Source of the DNA: Enoplolaimus lenunculus
Taxonomy: Eukaryota > Nematoda > Enoplea > Enoplida > Thoracostomopsidae
Reading direction: 5' to 3'
DNA: 64,000 nt
NCBI GenBank assembly: GCA_030248215.1
Contig: JASANG010000269.1
Location: 96,447 to 160,446 of the forward strand
Position numbers and translations under genes: made by a program. This document shows, in pieces, positions 44,434 through 64,000 of this stretch (the stretch's first letter is position 1; each line of letters opens with the position of its first letter). The notes under the pieces were generated by a model. The model had not been told where the DNA came from. It saw only the letters and a list, made by a program, of their open reading frames with translations, and did no database searches.

Positions 44434-44822
44434 GGATATGCAACCCGAATTCCGATTAACTACGAATTCCGATTCCGATTGCACAATAAATCGGAATTTT
44501 AAAATTTTAATTCTAATCTTACTTGTTGTGATACGTTGCATAAAAAATCTGTATTGATTATCTATTAAATTGCTTTCAATGAGTCAACTTATCAATAATT
44601 GACTGTAGTTAATCATTGCACAAACAAAAATCATCGCCAGTTTGTTCATGCGACCTTTTTGAAAATTGTTGCCAGCCAACAGACAGCCTAAATCAACATT
44701 ATATTTGTCAATACAAATTATCCGCATTGCCACAAAATTTTTTAGTTCCGATTCCAATTACAATTCCGGATTAAATTTGCTGTTCCGATTCCTATTTAAT
44801 TCAGCTTCGCTTTGCACCCTAT
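44434..44822. mobile_element. hAT-type MITE, CCGATT subfamily
   Basis: gatatgcaacccgaattccg to gcttcgctttgcaccct. It shares ttgttgtgatacgttgcat and caacttatcaataattga with 4030-4346. Confidence 0.7.
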
Positions 44823-46133
44823 TGCATAAACTAAAATTTTGCACAATCAAATTCACATGGTGCGAAAGTTACAAGGATCACAGAAAACAGTTGCGTGTCA
44901 CCGTCATCTACTTTAGAATTCTATCACCAACTATAGAATACAGTCCCTTTATAACGTAACTGTTATGTATTACTGCTTCTGTAACGTAAACAGCTTATCC
45001 TATCGTCTTACATGACTTATGCGAGGCATAACGGCAAATTTATGTTGATATATGAAGATGTTATACACAGTGCCCGGCTCCAAGTTGTTTTTTAATCATA
45101 ACAACACGAGTCGATCTTCATTAAAATAGTTAACCTGAAAATTACTTTCTAATCTCTTATCGAAACAGGTATTAATATCATATAAATACAAAAGTCTAGT
45201 TTGCAATTTTCTCGGAGTTAATCTTAATAACGGACGCAATCAATACCCCATCCAAATGTCAGCTGGAACCGTTTTGGTCAGAAGGAAGAGAGAAAACAAA
45301 AGGAATGCAAAAAAAATTAATTTTAATTTCATTTTTGAACTCAAAATCCAATATTTTGTAATCGAATTGTGAGATTTAAAACTCGTTTGACTACAAAACA
45401 TATTGATTATGTTTCCAAATTTTTGAATTTTATATTTACCTACTTAATATTTGATCAGGGAATTTTTGTAAAATTTGAAAATATTTATTTTTGAACCCTC
45501 ACGACCATGAAAAAATTGCTCTACTCGAGATATCAAACATTACTACAATTTGAAGCGAATCAAAATTAAAAGATTTAAAAACAGCTGACAAGTTTAATTA
45601 AATAATTAAATTTCTCGACTTCTAATCCAGGACAGTGATCTTACAATCGGGCATATACGTATTTAATCGTTTAAAACCTGTAGCCGTATCACCAACTCCG
45701 AGTAGCTGTTACACATACTCCAAATGAGTAATAGATTTTGAAGCCAGCGAACTGCGACCGCTATCGTTGTGAAGAAGCTGGCTTATAACAACACAATAAA
45801 TTGGGTGTATGAAGTGTGCTAACTTTTGAAACTCTCATATCATTTTTGGTTCAAAACTTACACAATTTATCACCAACTGATAATAGATGCTGCACAAATT
45901 TAAAGAATACTGGTCATTTGCTGCAAAAATTTGATTCTCGCAGTCCAGGTTAAGCCACAATAAAAACAACAACAATAGTGAGATATATAGAATAATAAAT
46001 TCATATGATTATAAACGTTAATGTAGGACATTGACCACTACATTCAGCACTCCAGCGGGTCGCCGGATCCAAAGTAAACACAGAATACTCACAACGACAC
46101 CGACCAAATCGGTTTTTCATCATAAAATGCCAT

Positions 46134-46457
46134 ACACTTTAAATTCCAATGACTTCGTTAATCACGTCAGAGAGAGAATTAGTTATTTCTGGTTATTTCT
46201 TAGTTAATAACAGTAAACATTAACTCACTCTGAGTTACTCTAATTCCGAGCCAATCAATTCAAAATGATGAGCTCGAAAAGAACAAATTCTGGAGTAAGT
46301 TTTTCAAAACACTGAATTCTGAGTTAATTCAACAACTCACAAGGCATTAAATCAACACAGAGTTACTACATATTTACGGTTATTGATTCAGAAATAACTA
46401 AAAAAATAACAAATAATTTTCTCTGAGTTAATTAAACAACTCATTGGTATTTACTGT
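46134..46457. mobile_element. CTGTAAATTCC-family MITE, enlarged
   Basis: Starts cactttaaattccaatgac and ends cattggtatttactgtg. At about 324 bp it is longer than its relatives and seems to contain parts of two copies. Confidence 0.68.
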
Positions 46458-46671
46458 GTACAAGAAACCCGTCAACACCTTATCTCGGGCACTTCCTTTC
46501 AAAAAGATACGCCCCTACTCAATTAGAGTCATTATATACTACTTGGGCATTATTTTGCGACTCGAGCGGGCACCGAACTAAACGCAGGCGGGGAACCTTT
46601 TCCCCCAAGAGGGGTTCTGGACAATTTCTCTCCAAATTCAAAATTTTTTAGACTGATATAACAGGGTCAAA

Positions 46672-47076
46672 AGCGAAAGTCGATTATATCGGAACGAGAA
46701 CAGCAAATTTATACAGGAATTGGAATCGGAATAATAATTTTTGTGACTTTCCAAATAATTTGAGTTTAACGAATGCAGTATTATATTGATTTAGGGTGTC
46801 TGTTGGCTGACAACAATTTTCAAAAACGTCGCATGAAAAATAGAGACGATTTTTGGTTTTGTTAAGCTAAACTACAATCAATTATTGTTATTTTCAAAAT
46901 AAAATAGTCGTTTGGTGTGTTTACACGCTGGAACCGAGAAAGACACTTTGTTATGCAACATATCACAACATGTAGCATTAAAATTAAAATTTCTCAAAAT
47001 TCCGATCGTGCAATCGGAATCGGAACTGATTTTGAATAGGAATTTTAATACGAATCGGAATTCCGGTGGCACCCTG
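46672..47076. mobile_element. hAT-type MITE, CCGATT subfamily, reverse
   Basis: The right end ggaattccggtggcaccctg and the inner tttagggtgtctgttggctg match the complement of 4030-4346 and 44434-44822. The left end cagggtcaaaagc is diverged. Confidence 0.62.
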
Positions 47077-48376
47077 ATATAAAGGTTCGGTTTGTTAATC
47101 AGTTCAACGGAATTCCAAGTGACGTCATGTCACAATATATACATAAATAACATCTAATACCAAGGTAAAATTTGATTGGTCCATTAAATGACTAAGTAAG
47201 TATACAGACAGATTGACTGCAAATGATACACCGCATATTAGAACCAAAGCGTATATAAGGTTTTAACTCGTTTGAGCTTCTATTGTCGTTTAAGCTTAGA
47301 CTTCCACTTTAATTCTATTACGTGAAGATTTGATGACAAGGCTACGCTTACGTTAAAGTTCTGAAATCCAATCACATATATTCACGTTTCTACCTGGACC
47401 TAATGAGATTTATCACTCAAACACAAGATGCTTACGTTAAAATAAAAATTACAAGATCTATCATCAACTAGTAACCGTTACCATACTTTTACATGAATTC
47501 TTCTCAACATCGTACTGTGCCTATCAATTTGAACCAGAGATCGACCGGATATCCGGTTTCGGTTTAATATCTGGCTAAAAACCAACAGTATTCGGTTTCA
47601 GTAAAATTAAAATCCGACCGATCACTGGTTATTAGCTATTTACAATTCAATGATAAGCTGCGAACTGTACACTAATTTAAGCAATATATCAAGCAATTAG
47701 ACTATCGAAAACTACATCCCATATGTACAATACAAAAATAAATTATATACTATAAACATATGCAAACATCGTCTTAAAACATAATCAAAATCTAACTCAA
47801 CAAAACAAAATATGCTGTGGCATCAAAACACCAAAACGCTGCTTGAGGTGCGCCAAAAGCTTACATCTACAATCGAAACTGAACTCACCTAATTATTCTA
47901 CATTCTGAGATTGCATCAGACTTATGATTGTCTAAAAGTACATTCAACACAGAACTTCCCTACTGAAGGACCTAGACCGTATCATTTGTTTTGGGTCACA
48001 AAACCACAAAGATTTGTTAACCAGAGCGCTCAGGTAATATACATACCTTCCCGTTAAATACGTTTTATCTAAACTTGTGAACCAAGACGAGAAGAGCTTG
48101 CGATGAAAAGCTGCATTAAGTTATAAAATTTAACACAACCGTACTGTCGAGAATAACACATGACTACATTATCCCTTAAAATTTTGCGACGAGTTGCTTT
48201 GCTCTCAAAAGTTATTTTAAAACTGGTGTTTTACAGTTGCAATTTTTGAGATAGAAATTACTAAGCTACCGACTTGCTTTGTTTCCCAGCGACCTGCTAT
48301 GAAAAAATCTGTACATGTCAATTGCTTCCAAGACAATTCCAGCTCAGACCACCTCCAAACAAGATTTTTAACCTGC

Positions 48377-60659
<12,283 letters not shown>

Positions 60660-60769
60660 GATGTTAAGGTACGAGTAGTTTGGTACTACGTAATAAATTA
60701 CGTAATTGTTATATACACATTACGAATCTAACATAAAATATTACGCTTGCTCTTAAGTCATGGGTAGCT

Positions 60770-60985
60770 GTAATACGGTTGTGCAATTGTAGACTCGGCG
60801 TGTGCGGCCATCGAGCCTTACTTCTCAGGTTCAAAGGATGGACAGGACACGTGAGATCGTGGCTCTTGGCTGTCACGCACAAAAGCTGAAAATGAGGGAC
60901 GCTCCCAGGAGGTTTCGAACTCGGTCGACAGATGATCAGTCCAGCGCGCTATCCACTGAGCCATGTCGCCTCACAATCAACAACT
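60770..60985 (-). mobile_element. tRNA-derived SINE candidate
   Basis: On the minus strand the head reads gaggcgacatggctcagtgg, then atagcgcgctggactgatca and gagttcgaaacctcc. These supply an A box (TGGCTCAGTGG), a tRNA-Ile-like anticodon loop (CTGATCA) and a B box (GAGTTCGAAACC). The 3' acceptor strand is missing and about 130 bp of non-tRNA body follows, the arrangement of a SINE. It lies just upstream of the MSK start codon. Confidence 0.65.
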
Positions 60986-61979
60986 GAGTCTTTATGTTTT
61001 TATGCCTTATAAGAACCTCAAAATTATACACAAGCATCTTGGTTCTTTCATGTTTTTACTGCTGCTGCATGCATATGAAGGCACTACATATGCAGCAGTG
61101 ATTTTTACCGGTGTGCAGCATCAGCATGAGGTTATTACTTGTTTCTATGCACCGGCATGTCAGTCTCCAGACCTGTCATTAAAATAACGGAGACTTCCAT
61201 CTAAACCCACATCTGTGCCCTGATCATGCTGCACGACCAGTTTCATGCACCTGTTTGACTCGTCAAAATTGAACTTAAGTAAAGTTTCTAAAACCCCGTC
61301 AACATCTGCACATTGGGGGGGCAAGTGCCCCAAATACCCCCAATTCCGGCGCTTATGAAGCGTAGTCATCAAATATTCGTCACCGTAATTTATACCATAA
61401 ACTTTTCTAAAAATCACTTGCTAAGTAATTTTTCTGTTTTAAGAACCGATCTCTTAATCATGCATGAGTGCTTAAAGTCAACCTATGTCGAGAAAGCAAC
61501 CTAACGTTGCAGATTGGCGGGCGGCGGATTCTATAAGGGCAGATTTTAGCTGACTTAGGTAATCCTACAAAATAGTTAAAACTTTATTGGCTTAACAGTT
61601 AGCTTGCGATTATTGCAAGTAGATACAGGAATCTAAATTAGAAATGAACAGATGAACTATCAAGCAGCTGACAACGAGAAAAGGGAGAAAAACTTTGTAA
61701 CTGCCCTTAATGTTACAGAGAGTAGCCGTACATTTGGAAATGTTAAAGAGTGCGAACTCCACTTTTATATTTAAATTTCGGGCCTTCAGAAACGGATAAT
61801 GATTCTTGGCTTCTTTCAATCTACCTAAGCAGTATTTTTCCGTCTCTATCGATGATAAAAATGGAATGAATTTGGCGATGATGAGTTGCAGAAACATGAA
61901 TATAGTTACAGTTTGATTACTATGCTAGTCCACAGGTATAGCTTTCATTTTTCTCGTAGCATGTTGTTGTTTGTCGCGA

Positions 61980-62310
61980 TCAGTTGTCAACCAGGTCCAC
62001 GCATTTGACTGTGTCGTTCCAAAAATCCAGCAGTTGGCACATGGCGGGAGCAGCCTTGCAGTTGAAAAGGTGCTTCACGTCATGGGGATCTTCGCCGTAG
62101 TTGGGACAGTGGTTTGGCGTGGCCCGGTTGATGCGATTTTGGTACGACATCAACATGCTGCTGCGGCCGGAGCGTAGTTGAGATAGCCGGCACCGTTTTC
62201 TTATGTCCAAGGAGACGTAGTACTGTGCTGACAGTAGTTTGGTGTGAATTTTCACGTTCAGCACCTTGTTTTCGTGGTCCAGATGGGCTTTGTCGGATTT
62301 GCAAGATATT
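61980..62310 (-). mobile_element. LINE 3' remnant (Jockey/CR1-like, C-terminal part)
   Basis: The minus-strand frame reads ENKVLNVKIHTKLLSAQYYV, then LSQLRSGRSSMLMSYQNRI, then CPNYGEDPHDVKHLFNC and a stop. This is the region after the reverse transcriptase domain of Jockey-type non-LTR elements, ending in the usual Cys/His motif. Its second Cys is Tyr here, and the catalytic domains are absent, so the copy is 5'-truncated and dead. About 110 codons survive. Confidence 0.78.
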
Positions 62311-63291
62311 CGGTGTGTGTCCGTAATACAATTCGGCTTGTGGGAACCTCAACGCTCTGATAAGACGCGGCCAGTTGTAACAGTTTACTAAACAACAATG
62401 ATAGATGTAAATACACTATGGTAAATGACTCCACAATACTCCAGCAATACTCCAACAAAGCTCAAAATACTCCGGTTACTTCAGTTCTTCTTAAACTTAA
62501 CTCCAAAATACTTCAGAAATCCAACAACTCCGGTTACGTTAATTCCCCCAAAAGTGTCCGCAGCAACAACTGTACCCGAAGAAGTCCACTCAAATCCAAA
62601 TTCATTCATATACAATAAATCTAACGCCGTACTCCGTAAAATAATTCGATAAATAAGAAAAGTATTGATGAAAGTAGAATATAACAGCTATAATAACATA
62701 CGTCAAGTTGCTGAGTGTTCAATGTACTGCTTTCTTCGATGTAACATTTTGCTGTGATTACACTTCTCGGCAAGAAAGAAATTCACGTTATTGTACCCGG
62801 GTTGAAACTGTAAGATAAAGCTGAGAGATACCTACATAAATCGTAAAATATTAATTTTGTAGAGTCAAATCGTATTTATATATCTAAACAGTAAGTGGCA
62901 TATAAAACGCAGTTTAGACCAGTTTGATTGTTGATCCGATTTCCGTGTGACTTTTGAGATGAAGGTAATTCCATGACGTGTGACACACTATGTTACGTAG
63001 CATCTTCCTTTTTCCATTTTGTACATGGGCAACTTTTCACAGGTTGAATCTGATAAAAAACCTGGGGTGTAAGAGTGGAGGCGATTCCACCAGGTTCAGG
63101 CTGGGCGCATTATTATACGTTTCAACTTTTGTTTGCGCCAAACTTCACGTTACAATATTCATCTTCTAGAATCATTTTCATTTAACGGCATTTTTGGCTG
63201 ATAAGTGCTCTCAGGATAAGTATCCTCGCTTTACATATACTCTGGCTCTTTAATTCGTTACAAACTTAAAGCAATCTGGCGGCAGACCAGA

Positions 63292-63420
63292 AATGGGAAT
63301 ACTTATAGGATGTGCAGTCTCGGTCAAAAATCGAGACGCAACTACCGAGACCGACACTTATGGTCTCTGGCCCGGTTAATTTTTGACCGTTACTGAAAAT
63401 AAAAATAAATTTCTAACGAT
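63292..63420. mobile_element. GGTCTCGGT element fragment
   Basis: gtgcagtctcggtcaaaaat, ctaccgagaccgacactta and gaccgttactgaaaataaa match the left part of 55592-55968. The other half is missing. Confidence 0.6.
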
Positions 63421-63662
63421 AGTTTTGAATATTTTTCGCCACTGTTTTTTGTTTTAGCGTAAGTAAAATTATTAGGTATGTAATTATTGCATGTACCTTC
63501 TCGAAATTGCCGGCTGTATAATATTAAGCTAAAAACCAGTTGTAACACTTTATTTTTTGTCTTATTCACCTCTTACAAATAGTGGCACAAGAAACATTAA
63601 CAGAACTCTGCATATCTATAGAATTAATTAAGGAGAAATACGTAACCATGACCATTAGGTTT

Positions 63663-63777
63663 TCAGTACGTTGCTGTCACTGACAGTACGATAGACGACG
63701 CGATAGAAATACCGGCAGAAGAGGATGAAACTTTACTGTTGTCAACGCTCACTGCACAATTTCCCTTAGCGTCTGGT
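63663..63777 (-). CDS. Possible terminal exon of a gene extending beyond the window
   Basis: After a good acceptor (tgtattttag, minus strand) an open frame of about 38 codons runs to TGA, ending with SSSSAGISIASSIVLSVTAT. The small, Ser-rich and then hydrophobic tail could be a C-terminal membrane or GPI-anchor signal. No family is recognised and the upstream exons would lie right of 64000. It may be chance. Confidence 0.28.
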
Positions 63778-64000
63778 CTAAAATACAAACCTGGCGACGC
63801 AAAAGTATTCAGGGGACTCAGGTATATGTGTAGTATATATGTCTTGGAATTAAACGCAATGGTTTTTCGAACACTAACTGTACTTGACTTCAAGTGTAAT
63901 GCACATATAGACTGATTGTTTTGATGTCAATGAAAAAGTTTGATTAAAAATACAAACGGCATTATGCAGCATGTTATGGAATGAATTTGAAAGTGCTAAC

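Larger units (their letters stand above)
42105..48376. other. Gene-free stretch between sulfotransferase and MSK genes
   Basis: The sulfotransferase and MSK genes converge here, so both 3' UTRs should lie in it. Apart from hAT-type MITEs, one nested pair and a TTAGGC MITE, about 44950-46100 and 47080-48370 are AT-rich sequence in which I see nothing. Confidence 0.6.
60986..64000. other. Right flank, mostly without recognised genes
   Basis: Besides the LINE remnant, a GGTCTCGGT fragment and a possible terminal exon, it contains an inverted-repeat area at 61060-61160 (catatgaaggcactacatat, and accggtgtgc against gcaccgg). It also holds an unassigned minus-strand frame of 85 codons (61417-61160), and AT-rich sequence with nothing further. 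Confidence 0.5.

Overview
This is an AT-rich animal nuclear window with four intron-containing protein genes set in a dense background of short, palindromic, non-autonomous DNA transposons. A nematode, or a close relative with the same telomere repeat, is the best guess. The hexamer TTAGGC, the nematode telomere unit, recurs in interstitial clusters. The carbohydrate sulfotransferase resembles the expanded nematode family. Introns are long and full of repeats, so this is not a compact genome of the C. elegans kind. No species can be named from the sequence.

Layout. 1-5575: gene-free, with MITEs (short non-autonomous DNA transposons) and two stem-loop structures. 5576-9532 (+): small EF-hand protein (4 exons, 88 aa) whose first exon is only the ATG; intron 3 holds two satellites and two TTAGGC-bearing MITEs. 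9533-13940: gene-free, with a perfect 229-bp tandem duplication and more MITEs. 20103-13941 (-): Myb/SANT-like (trihelix) DNA-binding protein (6 exons, 779 aa) with an Asn-rich N-terminus and an Arg-rich helical C-terminus. 20104-38646: 18.5 kb with no recognised gene, containing an old tandem segmental duplication (about 23.7-27.5 and 28.6-31.8 kb) and a cluster of one MITE family. 38647-42104 (+): Golgi-type carbohydrate sulfotransferase (3 exons, 386 aa). 42105-48376: gene-free, with nested transposons. 60659-48377 (-): complete 17-exon, 1116-aa MSK-type kinase with two kinase domains. 60660-64000: a tRNA-derived SINE, a LINE 3' end and a possible terminal exon of a gene running in from the right.

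The four genes have no evident shared pathway. EF-hand calcium binding, transcription, glycan sulfation and stress/MAPK signalling appear merely adjacent. All gene models were built by hand from GT-AG sites, reading phase and family alignment; every exon junction is in phase.

The most unusual feature is a family of about 16 MITEs that carry (TTAGGC)n telomere-like DNA inside terminal inverted repeats. Nine have flanking 8-bp duplications, each matching at 7 of 8 positions, so these telomere-like tracts were spread by transposition. I saw no LTR, retroviral or Polinton element.
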